64,000 bases of DNA from Pseudoneurospora amorphoporcata (Eukaryota; Ascomycota; Sordariomycetes; Sordariales; Sordariaceae), in contig MU859114.1 of assembly GCA_033297205.1 (NCBI GenBank), positions 123,126 to 187,125 on the forward strand. Direction: 5' to 3'. The translations under genes and the position numbers were made by a program. Shown here piece after piece: positions 1-10,341 of the stretch. Numbering within the stretch: position 1 is the first letter of the stretch; every line of letters begins with the position of its first letter. The notes under the pieces are model-generated. The model worked only from the letters and a program-made list of their open reading frames with translations, was not told where the DNA came from and made no database searches.

Positions 1-167
1 CATTGCCTGCCGATGCATAGGTGACTTTCTCTGCCACATGTACCAGCTATACAGAGCTTCCCAATTTTGAAGATAGTACAGTAAATCTAACCCGTCCTAA
101 GATAAAAAAAAAAACCCTCCAGACCTTTTTATTTTCACAGCGCCAGACGCCACTCCACGTTATCCCA

Positions 168-1975
168 CTAGTGCAACAGCCAAGTCTGAGTCTGCTCCTT
201 CTCGCCCTCGGCAGCCCAAGTAACCCTCAAGTTCAGCCCACGCTCGTGGTTCTCGGCCGTGATATACTCAATCTCGCCCGCAATCTTCTTGCCGGGGGCC
301 GGCTTGGTCTCCTTGACCTTGTTCTTGTCCAGCAGCATCAGACCCTGTCTCCAGTGAGTAGGCTCACCGAACGGTCCGGTAGTAAACGCCACGCGGGCGT
401 CCTTGTCACCGCCCTTCCCCTTCGTCTCGGCAACCCACTCCTGCGCCTTGGTGTCGAGCTTGATGGACTCGTCGACGCGGTCGCGCGCAAAGAAGACGTC
501 CCACCAAGCCAAAAAGCCGTCGTGGTTCTCGGCCTTGTCCGAGAAGGTGCTCGCCCACTTGGCCGTGAAGGTCAAGTCCTCGACCTTGACGGTGTGGAAG
601 TCGAGCAGGCCGAAGGAGGCGGGCGTGCCGCACACGGTCTCGGCAGGGCGGACTTCCATCCGGCAGTCCTCGTAGATGCCCTTCTGCATCACCTTCATGT
701 CGAAGCCGTACACGTCGCGCCAGAAGTCGACGTACTCGGCAATGTACTCCTGCTCCGAGACGGGCGCGATCCACATGTTGCCGTGGCTGGGGACGAGCAG
801 ACCCTGCGGGGCCAGGTACTTGTCGCGGGCCCAGAGGACCGAGTTGAGCATGGCCTCGTACAAAAGGCAGTAACCCATCCATTCAGACACGATGATGTCA
901 ACCTTTTCGACGGGCAAGATGACTTCCTCGATGCGGCCCTTGAGGGTGACGATGACGTCCGAAAGGCCGTTGGCGTAGATGTTCTCGCGTGCCTTGTCGA
1001 TGATTTCCGAGCGGTCGACAGCGATGACCTGCTTCGCGCCCGCCTTGGCGCAGAACATGGACAGAATGCCCGTGCCGCAGCCAATGTCTAGCACCACCTT
1101 GCCGGCGAAGAGGTCCTTGTTCTGGTAGATGAAGTCGCGGTAGGCTTCGGTGCGCACCGTGTCCTTGAGCATGGTCTCGTGGATGTCGTTGTGCGCGTAC
1201 GACTCGAAGTAGTAGTCGGAAGCACCGTCCTTGGCCGCAGGACCCTCGGGGGCCGGGCCGGAAGGAGCAGCAGCGGGGGCGGCGGCCTTGCCCTTGGAAG
1301 CAGCACACTTGTCGTCGTCGTCGGCCTGCCAGCGCTGGTCGAGGGTCTGCTGGACGGCGAGGCGGTAGTTGGAGAACTGCTTGGACAGCTGCTCGAGCTG
1401 AGCCTGGAGCTCGGCGTTCTTCTGGATCAACTCATCAACAGGCGCATCCGCGCCCTTCTCGGCACCAGCAGCAGAAGCCTCAGCGTCGGCACCGCTTGAC
1501 TCCGGGAGGTCATCCAGGCACAAAATCAGGGCGTCGTCATCAAGGACGGGCTTGAGATACTTGTCATCCTCGAGATCGGCGGCATTGATCTCAGTGGGAA
1601 TAGCGGCGCCCTCATGGACCTTGGAGCGGACTAACTTGTTGTTAGTAAAGGGGATATTTAGCTTATAAGATATGAAGACCTACTGAAGTTGATGAGCTTG
1701 ATCAGGCCGTAAAAGTCCAAGTTCAGACGGTCGCGAATAGCAAGGAAATCAAGACCCTTGTCCTTGCAGTAGTTCAGCATGGACATGACGTCGGGGAACA
1801 CATGGTCGTCCAGCAAGGAAATAATGGCGGGGGCATCCTCCTGCTCCTCGTCCTGGTCGAGCCATTCATCCTCGTCGCCAGAAGAAGAAGAGTCAGAACC
1901 AGAGCCAGAGCCGGAGCTATAGTTGTCACGACGGGGTTCGGACTGAGCCGCTGAAGTGGACGCTTGAGCAGCCAT
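168..1975 (-). CDS. PRMT3: PRMT3-type protein arginine N-methyltransferase
   Basis: SAM-dependent methyltransferase that transfers methyl groups to arginines of proteins; in the PRMT3 family the main known target is ribosomal protein uS5 in the cytosol. Two exons: 1975-1684 and 1630-168, joined by a 53-nt intron (GTAGGT donor, CTAAC branch, TAG acceptor). The phases agree and give 584 residues. The N-terminus is Ser/Asp-rich, followed by a PRMT3-like finger region ending in FYGLIKLINF (about residues 60-97), a coiled-coil-like stretch (about 160-190) and an Ala/Pro linker. The catalytic core has motif I VLDIGCGTGIL (about 277), the double-E loop SEWMGYCLLYEAML (about 346) and the THW loop (about 520). 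The zinc ligands of the N-terminal C2H2 finger appear to be lost (see findings). The long + strand ORF over this gene is its antisense shadow. Family assignment is firm; the substrate is inferred. Confidence 0.95.
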
Positions 1976-2794
1976 GATGGGTGGTATTTGGCCTTGAGGT
2001 ACTTGGCTTTGACCAGTAAAGGAGAGGAAGTAAAAACAATCAAGACCACAACAAGGAATGTGGATTCTTCAAAGTTCGTTGTTGAGTTGTTGGAGCCTGG
2101 TCAAGAAGGTGCGCAGGCTTTGGAAAAAAAAATCAGAAATTTCCACTTCTGTAAATTGGTACCTAGTGTTTCAGCGCCCAAAAAATGCGGGGAAGCACAT
2201 GCTGATAACGAAGGCTCGTTGGAACATGACGCACGGAAGGAGCTTTTAATTATTTGGTATATATCTACAAAGTTGCTTTCCTTCTTCTTCAACTTGCATC
2301 CTTGATGTCTTGCTAGGTGTAGCGGTGGTGTAGTTATTTTCCAAGGGTTGAGTTTCTCTGGGGCCGTTAGCAGAAAGAATCGTCTCGTTCTCCAACAACC
2401 CCAAAAGCCAGCCCCTTTCCCAATTCTAGAGCCCCCGCCGTTGCCTCAGGAACCAGCCTTCTACAAGAGGACAAGAGAACCAGGAATTGTCCAATGCACC
2501 CCTTATCTTGTTCATTTCCTTATAGTGACAATGTACAGTGGTTTCGAACAGGCCCATCGCTCTATGTGCTCTTGTTGATCCCCTGTCAATCGCGTCTGCA
2601 AATTGTTGACTTCCAACAGCGCCGGCGACTCCTATACATAACCCAGTAGACAAAGCCTAGTATTGAATGAGAAACAAGAAAACGGGAAAGGGGACCCAAC
2701 GAGCAATATTTGAGCAAGATTCCAACCCCCAAACCCAAATAATTAAGCCAATAAACAGTCCTGCATCCAACTCACGATCACTCTCGTTTGACTT
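1976..2794. other. Intergenic: PRMT3 upstream region
   Basis: 819 bp between the start of PRMT3 (-) and the stop of the next gene, also (-). It must hold the PRMT3 promoter and the 3' UTR of the LEA2-like gene. I see no convincing ORF, RNA gene or repeat. Confidence 0.6.
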
Positions 2795-5693
2795 TCACAG
2801 TCGGACACTCGCCCCTATTCCCCTTCCGATATACCACAGCGTCTCTGTCCAGGATCCAATCCTCACTTTGACAGTAGCCTTCGCATCAAGCTTCAGCCTA
2901 CCACCAAATGTTTCCTTCAGCTTATCACGTCCAACCGAATCCAGAGACCAGTCAACCGGCAACCTAGGCGTGGTGGTCACCCCTGGAGGGCAGCCAAACG
3001 GCGAATCATACTTGATCCGCCCAATTTCTTCGGTATGATTGTACAACGCCGTAGCATTGATGTGCTCGATATATATAGTGTTTCGTGAGAAGGGCGAAGC
3101 CAATGTAAATGTTGCTGTAGAGGAAAATACGTGAAAGCTCGCGCCCCGAATGAAGTGAGGAGCCGTGTCATTGGCGCTGCCGTTTCCATCGTGCCGTCCA
3201 CCCTCATTGTCGCCAGGCACGTTAAGTCTAGGCATTGGGAGCGTGAAGTTTAATTTTGATAGGGCCTTGCCCAGCTCCGGCTTTGATGGGATAGTGCCCG
3301 GATGTATCTTAAGCGTCACGGTTGTGTTGTATCCGGATATGTACTGTGAAATCAGATCCCGCCCTATTTGCTGCCCATCCTCTTCCTCCAACGAAGGCCT
3401 CCATACAGCTGTCACTTTCAAATTTGTGTTGACTCCACGCTTGATGGTCAGTCTCTTTGCGCGCGCCTCGCCGAGAACGGTTCCGTTGTTCAGAATGTGT
3501 ATGCTGACCCAAGGAATGTAGGCCGCGTACGGGGTAGGGTTGGTCACATTGACCGACGCCTGGAGAGAGATTGAGACAGGGCTAGTATCAACAACTTCCA
3601 GGTTCCCAACTTGAGGCTGCATGGAGCCGAGAAGATCGTTTCCAAGGGCTAGTGAAAGAGCGAGACGTTAGTTTTCTGCAATGTCCATGGGGTGTGCGTG
3701 AGTGACTGGTGGATAGCATTGGCAAGGGATGCGTAACCACCAACAGCAAGGTGACTGACAGAATATCATTGGAGAAGAGACGGACGTTTGAGCGGAATTC
3801 TGCCCTCCGCGGGGACACCCTTCACCACAAATTGTCCAAGAATTGTATGTACGCCAACATCGACAAGGGCACTGATGTCGAGAATGACATTGACGTCACC
3901 GAAAAGGAGGGCCTGAATAACGTCGGTTAAAACATCATCGTCGGTGACCTTGAGTGGTGTATCGTGAACGCGTGATGTGATCTCAATCAAGTTCTCCTCA
4001 CCGGGACCGCCCTCGATTTGAATGGAGCTGGCCTTTTCACCAATTTCCAGTTCTCCAAGCTTCCTAGAGTGATAAAACACATCCGCCTTGGCTTGGACAT
4101 GGGAGACATTCAAGCCAATATTGAGTTCAGAAGGGAGGGCTGCCAAGGCAACGATAGTGCCCGACACTTTCGGGTTTGAATCGAGGTCATCGGGATCTGC
4201 CAACGGGTCTGGCAAGGATAATGATACGTCCGTCAAAGAGAAGTTGCGAATTAAGTCATCAAAGGATTGCTGCGGAAGAGGTACGGGGACCGTAACACTG
4301 GAGATGATGTCCCCAATCCAGCCGGGGGCCTCTCCGCCTTGCTCTTTCTGGCCTCGTACAAGAACGAAGGCAGGCTGACCCGCAAGGTAGGCTTCAAAGA
4401 GTTTGTCCAACGGCGACATGGTCCCGCCAGGGCAGGGGCGGGTAAGGGGTTCTGGCAATTCCTCGACAATGGAATGGGCGGTGACTGCGACATCGGCTTC
4501 CGGCCTAAGGGCAATGACGTCGGATACGGCGGTAACGACAGAAATGGCCGGGCCATGCTTCTTGCATCCCGGAACCAGGACCTCGAACTTGAGACTAGGT
4601 ACGTCAAAAGCAATCGGATACGGATTAAAGGAGGTGATGGTAACGTCGGCTGCCATTCCTTCCTTATCACCGTCGGGTAAGGGCCTCTCCTCAAAGTTAA
4701 GACCGGTAATGTTGTAGGAGGGGAGCGGGGGCAATTCCTTGCCTACAAGAAACGTATCAGCAGGGTATTCAAGGTCATCATGGTGGAAAAGGACACAATC
4801 GGGGTACAACATATGTTTTCTCTCATTTAAAAGAACGACTTCTCGCCAAAAAACAATGCTGCAAAGGGACGGTAGAGGGATTGACCTTCAAACTCCATTG
4901 TTTCCGAAACAGCATGTGTTCCCAGGGGAATGTTGAATCTTGTCTTGACAGTGACATCCGTCGTTCCCCGCACACGAATTGTATCCATCTTCCCGGCCAA
5001 GAACTGGTTCGCAATGGTCCGGATAGTATCGGAATCACCGGGTGCTAGATCGGCAACGATGTCGAGCTCGGTGTTGTGACCATTCGCGATGGTAATGGTC
5101 AAGGGAGGGAGGCCAGCAGTTCCGAGCAACATGTTGTCGTGGTCGATCCAATAGACCTTGACCCTCGTCTCCTCTGTCGCCAGCTCTTTGGCCAGCCACG
5201 TGGTGAACTGGCCAACCCGTCTGACATGGACATTCTTGACACGCGTAGCATCAAGCCGGAAGTTTGCTTGGATGCGCGCGCGGACACCGTCGGTGGTGAT
5301 GGATTCGAGCGCCAAGTTCGTCGGCTCGATGACAATAGACTCCTTGGCATATTCCTCAACCGCAGCTGGAACAAAAAAGGCGCCGATAGCGATGGAAGCC
5401 GCGAGTACCATCAGCACTAGCGCAGCGATAATAGAGGGCCATCGCGTCGACTTGTTTGTTGACCCGGCTGGTGATTCTGCGTCTCCAGAATGGAAAGCCC
5501 CAGTAGAGGCCAAAGACGCTCTGTCTGGATCATCGCGTTCCCCGTTATAGCGTGGTGTCGTATTAGACGTCGAAAGCAGCGGCGTAGACTCGAGTGCTCC
5601 GTCGATTGAATCAGCCAGCGTCTTGCTGTCCCTACTGCTTGTCGACGCTGCGAGCAGAGGGGACCGCTCGCTATCGCAGTCGGAAGACGACAT
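2795..5693 (-). CDS. LEA2/DUF3712-like single-pass membrane protein, probably vacuolar
   Basis: Large membrane-anchored protein with repeated beta-sandwich LEA2/DUF3712-like segments. Best model: exons 5693-4886, 4742-3786 and 3648-2795, giving 872 residues with consistent phases. Intron 2 (3649-3785) has a clear ACTAAC branch and CACTAG acceptor. Intron 1 (4743-4885) is less certain: the acceptor TTGTAG is good but the donor GTCAAT is weak. The 86-residue N-terminus is Ser-rich with two acidic dileucine motifs (ERSPLL at 9-14, ESTPLL at 35-40), followed by one hydrophobic helix (about 87-109). The long luminal part has several NxT/S sites. Acidic dileucines are AP-3 vacuolar sorting signals in yeast, and the architecture recalls the yeast vacuolar membrane protein Tag1. 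That comparison is inference. No enzyme motif is visible. Confidence 0.75.
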
Positions 5694-6387
5694 GTCGAAG
5701 AGAGGGTACTGGATGTGGTATTTATACTCTCATGAAGTGCCATAAAGCTGAAAGAGGTAATGGTTTGATGAAACCCGTTCGGATCGCGGCAGACGAGCAA
5801 CAGCAGATCCGAGCTTAGGTTGGACGCTCCAGGCAGCGATGACGACACGGATAAGAATAAACGGTCGGGTGTTAGCCCTGAGGCAGCTTGGCTACTCAAA
5901 GAGTAGAACAAACAAACAAACAAACAAACTAAAAGATCATGACGGTTGGTATATCCAAAGCGAATTGATGAGTATCAACACAAGTTGCACCCTATTGAAA
6001 AATTACACTGGAAGATGTTGTAAGAACAAATCAGGGCGGTTGGTGTTTCTTCGAGGTCGAGGGAGATTGAGGTTGGGCGTGCGGCCGACACCACAGATAT
6101 CCATCACATCACGAGCCCTGCACTAACAGGCTAACAGCTGGATGGGTGAGCTGGCACTATTCTACAGGTCAACAGTGCCTCTATGCAGTGACCTAGTGCT
6201 GGACCAAAACTGCACCAAAACTAGCGGCTGTTAGTGGGCGGCTGCCCGCAAGGCTGCCCTGAAGTGATTGCTCCAGTTGGCTCTGGCATTTTGCCTGCCC
6301 AGGGGCAGTGCGTGCCAGGGCAGGCCGGGAATGGCTTGATTCCGGTGGCTCTCCGGAGTCGGAACACGGAAGGAGACACTCTTGCCC

Positions 6388-6424
6388 TCACCCTCCCGCA
6401 ACGGGACGGGTTGCGGGAGGGTGA
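6388..6424. repeat. Perfect 15-bp inverted repeat, 7-nt loop
   Basis: Left arm 6388-6402 (TCACCCTCCCGCAAC) and right arm 6410-6424 are exact reverse complements around a GGGACGG loop. A GC-rich cruciform or RNA hairpin is possible. It lies in the divergent intergenic region and may be a regulatory element or a small palindromic insertion. Confidence 0.85.
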
Positions 6425-7088
6425 TGGTTGCATCCAAATTCCTGGACAGGAAGCCAGCCATTAAACAAGCTCCGATTCGTCAGCCCTGCATGTAGCCGTT
6501 TCCAAGCTAGGGTTCTTATCCGCGACAGGGCGTTGACTGACACACGACATGTTGAGCGTGACTGGACTGTTGACTGTGACTGTTGAGGAAGTGCGAGTGT
6601 GTGAGTTGCAACGGGAGTGTGTGTCAGCCCCTCCTCCATCATACATACCTCAACCCCAAAAGAGCTCCAACAAAACCTGGGAGAGACTCCAGCTGGTATG
6701 AGGAACCGGTATCGGTCCAGTATGAAAGTTGAAATGTTTCCCATTGACCTTTCAGCTTTTGGTGTTGATGTTTTGCCTGAATTAACCTCTTCCCTGCCAC
6801 CAAGCACATCCCTGTCAGGACCCTTCCTTAATAGTGAGCTACTTAATCGTCTTGTTCGTTGAGTGTGGATTTGCAAACTAGGGAGACGGGAGGCTATTCC
6901 GAAAGTCTGGGGCTGCTCGTGCGTCGTGTATCTGTCCGTAGCGAAGGGACGAAAGACCAGGGTTTTCGACACAAGGGGGTGCCTGAGAAGAGTCACGGTT
7001 CGCGAATCGATTCATAGAGTGGAAGTGGGAAAGGCCCTGATAAACACTACTGCAACCTTCTCTTTTTTTTTTCCCGAACCACTCTTCT

Positions 7089-7095
7089 TGACTCA
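7089..7095. promoter_or_regulatory. CPC1/Gcn4-type site TGACTCA upstream of arg-12
   Basis: Exact TGASTCA consensus 132 bp upstream of the arg-12 ATG. In Neurospora the bZIP factor CPC1 (Gcn4 orthologue) activates amino-acid biosynthetic genes through this motif. The motif is seen; the function is inferred from family knowledge. Confidence 0.65.
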
Positions 7096-7226
7096 CTCAC
7101 TTTCCTTCTCACAACTCATCTCTCATCTATCAAGATACCCCATAGCACTTCTTTTCTTTCCTTGACTTTTTCTCCTTCCTTGTCCCCACTAGATACCCAT
7201 TCCACCTCACCTCACCTATCGCCATC

Positions 7227-8507
7227 ATGATGTCCCGGGCAACTACTCGCTGCGTCAAGTCCGCTGTCGGACAGATCCAGACTCGCGCTGCATCTAACAA
7301 CGCCGCCAGCAGTGCGGCGCCCCGCCATCTTCTCTCCATCAGCCAGCTTAGCCCCGCCGAGTTCTCCAAGCTAGTCCTCAATGCTTCTGCTTACAAGCAG
7401 GCCACCAAGGCCGCCTTCGCTGCTGGCCCCGGTCAGGTACCCCAGACTTTGGACGGCAGGCTAAAGGGACGGACCGTGGCTATGATGTTCAGCAAGCGGA
7501 GTACCAGGACCCGCGTCTCGACCGAGGCCGCTGTGGCCCTCATGGGCGGCCACCCCATGTTCCTCGGCAAGGATGACATCCAGCTGGGTGTAAGTACTAC
7601 TTACCGTTGCCCAGCCCTATCGTCCTCAACTCCTGCCTGAAAGAGACATATATATGTGCATCAGAACAGAACATCGATCACTGACGATACCCCCCGCAGG
7701 TCAACGAGTCTCTCTATGACACATCCAAGGTCATCTCCTCCATGACCTCGTGCATGGTAGCCCGCGTCGGTCCTCACTCGGACGTGGCCGACCTGGCCAA
7801 GGACAGCTCAGTCCCCGTCATCAACGCTTTGTCCGATGACTTCCACCCTCTCCAGGCCATTGCCGACTTCCAGACCATCCACGAGGCCTTCGCCACCAAG
7901 CCCGCCCACGAGGCCAGCCTGGGTCTCGAGGGCATGAAGGTCGCCTGGGTCGGCGACTCCAACAACGTGCTCTTCGACATGGCCACCGCCTGCGTGATGC
8001 TGGGCGTCGACATCGCCGTTGCCTCGCCCGCCGGCTACGGCATCCCCGACCGTATGAAGCAGATCATCCTCGGCGCCGCGGAGGGCGTTGCCAAGCCCGG
8101 CAAGCTGATCGAGACTACCGTGCCTGAGGAGGCCGTCAAGGACGCTGATATCCTAGTTACCGATACCTGGGTGTCCATGGGTCAGGAGGCCGAGGCCCAG
8201 AGGCGCCTCAAGGCGTTTGCCGGCTTCCAGATCACCAACGAGCTGGCTAAACGCGGCGGTGCCAAGCCCGGCTGGAAGTTTATGCACTGCCTGCCTAGGC
8301 ATCCCGAGGAGGTTGATGATGAGGTCTTTTATGGTCCTCAGTCTTTGGTCTTCCCCGAGGCTGAGAACAGGCTTTGGGCTGCTGTCTGTAAGTGAAGCAA
8401 GGCCATGCCCCAGATGTGACAACAGTAGACAGATCAAGCTAACCAATTTGTGCTTTTATTTAGCTGCCCTTGAGGCTTTCGTCGTCAACAACGGCAGGAT
8501 ACTCTAA
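7227..8507 (+). CDS. arg-12: Ornithine carbamoyltransferase, mitochondrial
   Basis: Converts ornithine and carbamoyl phosphate to citrulline in arginine biosynthesis, in the mitochondrial matrix. Three exons: 7227-7589, 7700-8387 and 8464-8507. Introns of 110 and 76 nt have GTAAGT and GTAAGTG donors. The product is 364 residues, normal for the family. The first ~35 residues are rich in Arg, Ser and Ala and lack acidic residues, as in a mitochondrial presequence. The carbamoyl-phosphate motif STRTR is at 92-96, HPLQ at about 170 and the ornithine-site signature HCLPRH at about 317-322. The last exon supplies only the 14-residue C-terminal helix. The ATG at 7227 follows a CACCATC-like context and is directly followed by a second ATG codon. 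A TGACTCA site upstream fits cross-pathway control. The gene converges with ILV6. Confidence 0.97.
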
Positions 8508-8609
8508 ACAAAAAGCCATCATATGACAAGGTTTCTTCTGGTAGTTGCATCTTGATTCCATCCCCTCTTCTTACATCGCAAGCATATCATAAAGTAGTAA
8601 GGCAGGCGT

Positions 8610-8942
8610 TGTAATCCATTCGTATTCGCCACATCCCGATACGACACTCGTTCCGGAGTCGGCTTCAGGGAAAAGATACCGCAAAAGGCAGCCGGGATCC
8701 TCACCGATCCGCCAATGTCGGTGCCACGCCGAGTGTGCTCTCGCGCAGGGCCATCAACGCCCCTTCGCCGCCTGATGAGCCGCCGCAGGCGAGGTGGTGG
8801 TTGTGAGGGTTGAAAGTGCGGCCGATGATGTTGTTGTAGGTGTCGCCGATGAGGAGAGTTTGCGGGACGCTGGTTTTGCAGAACAGCACGGCGCCGCAGG
8901 CTAGCAGCTCTTTGGTGATTCGGCTTTCGACTTGGGTCAGGG
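8610..8942 (-). pseudogene. Amidase-signature enzyme relic
   Basis: Fragment of a fungal amidase of the acetamidase/fatty-acid amide hydrolase type. On the - strand one frame gives a conserved segment ending in the amidase signature CGGSSGGEGAL (about 8790-8760). A second frame then gives GTDIGGSVRIPAAFCG, the conserved stretch that should follow directly. The frame changes near 8725, where a GTGGGCACC-like sequence reads GTGGCACC, consistent with loss of one G. Sequence on both sides does not look like amidase, so both ends are missing. It lies about 100 bp past the arg-12 stop. This is probably a dead remnant. A sequencing error could explain the frameshift but not the truncations. Confidence 0.8.
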
Positions 8943-9320
8943 GTTGGTTTGGGTTGGTTGGTTGGATGGTTAATGTACAATATCATCTCATATACGCACG
9001 AAAGTTCTTGCTTTTTTCCCTTTCTTAATAGACACCGGGTCTTTTTATTCTATCTAGACGCGGGTAATAGAACGAGTGTGAGAAATAACATCAAAACAAT
9101 GTGAAACAGGGGATATTTTGAGAAGTTGCTTGCAAAGATTGATCAAATACTTTTGATGATGTGTTGTTTTACGCCGCTGCAGCTATTAGGATAGGGGAGG
9201 CACATAGAGAGACAAATCTGCGAAGTGTGCGTAAAATAGGGGACCAAACGACCAATCCAATCCACAACTCCTAAATCATTTCCATTTTTTTCCCTTTCCA
9301 TTTGCACAACGCCAACTCGT
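8943..9320. other. Intergenic, no gene seen
   Basis: Short stretch between the amidase relic and the ILV6 stop. It presumably contains the ILV6 3' UTR. A GGTTG-rich run lies at about 8940-8970. No other feature is seen. Confidence 0.5.
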
Positions 9321-10341
9321 TTAACCAGGGGGAAGCTGGCTGGCATCGACAACTTCATCGGCCTCCTTCACATGGGTCTCCTCGCCGTGCTCGTAGAGAG
9401 GAGAACGGGGAAGGGCCATGAGACCGGTACGGGCGGACTCAAGAATGCCGAAGGGAGCAATGAGCTTGAGGAAGGAGTCGATTCTGACGGGCTTCGCGGA
9501 GCTGCGGAAAGGTTTTAGTATACTTGACACAATGATGCACGACTAGGGGGTAATCCCAAACTTACACTTCGACAATGCAGCTGTTAGTGCTAATATCCAA
9601 TACCTTGCCGCCGAACTGGTGGGTGAAGTATGTGATGCTCTTGAGATGCTCATGCTTGTGCCTCAACGCCTCGCTGGCAACCAGGCGGCTGGGGTGGAAG
9701 TCCTTGGCAGAGTCCTCCAGGCTGGGCTCGCTCCCATTCTCGAGCTTGCCGGCACCGGCGTTATCGGAGGCCTCCGCGGTGATCTCGCGGTGGTGGGCGA
9801 GAAGCTCCTCGAAGTACTCGGGGCCAAGAATGTTGATCTTGGCCAGGAGAAGCTCGCGCTGGACGAGAGCGGCCTTGCTATAGTCGAGAACGGCCCAGAC
9901 GGGGACCAAGTCCTCCAACTGCCTGCGCGCCTGCTCGACGACACCGTCCTGACCGGTCAGGACAATAGTCATGCGGGAGAGGTCATCAACCTCGGTGTTG
10001 CACACAACGAGCGAGTCGATGTTGAAGCCTCTGGCGGCCAAAATTCCAGAAACGCGCGACAACACACCGGGCTCGTTCTGGACCAAGCAGTTCAGGATGT
10101 GACGCTTGGGAGGGGCGAGCGAGGGGGAGGGGGTCTCGTAGAGGATGTTGGAAACGGCGGCCTGAGCGGACGACCAGGCAGGAGCGGCGTCGGCAGCGGG
10201 GAGAGGCGCATGGCGGCGACGGATGGCCTTGTAGGCAATGGCAGAGGTCGAGCTGCTGTGGGAGCTGTACCGGGCGCCAATGGTCGACGTTGCCTTCGCC
10301 GATATCCGGCGCAGCGGCGCTGACATCACGCGAGACGCCAT
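9321..10341 (-). CDS. ILV6: Acetolactate synthase regulatory (small) subunit, mitochondrial
   Basis: Regulatory subunit that stimulates the acetolactate synthase catalytic subunit and confers valine feedback inhibition in branched-chain amino-acid synthesis. Two exons, 10341-9566 and 9501-9321, are separated by a 64-nt intron (GTAAGT donor, CTAAAAC branch, CAG acceptor), giving 318 residues. The N-terminal ~45 residues are Arg/Ser/Ala-rich without acidic residues, a mitochondrial presequence. The ACT domain starts at HILNCLVQNEPGVLSR (about 81) and contains RGFNIDSL. The C-terminal part has ALRHKHEHL and FGGKVLDIS and ends with the ILV6-type ESARTGLMALPRSP stretch. The reading frame extends upstream of this ATG, but residues from 10341 begin the presequence, so I chose this start. 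A TGACTCA site lies 207 bp upstream. Fungal ILV6 is often longer in the acidic central linker, which is short here. Confidence 0.96.

Larger units (their letters stand above)
5694..7226. other. Intergenic, divergent promoters of LEA2-like gene and arg-12
   Basis: 1.5 kb between two divergent genes. It holds a 15-bp perfect inverted repeat (6388-6424) and a TGACTCA site (7089-7095). The stretch at 7110-7190 is pyrimidine-rich, as is usual near fungal transcription starts. None of the short ORFs resembles a protein. Confidence 0.6.

Noticed and set aside
21..1091. 356-codon + strand ORF
   Set aside because: Antisense to PRMT3, whose frame has clear catalytic motifs; the ORF is a product of high GC3 codon use.
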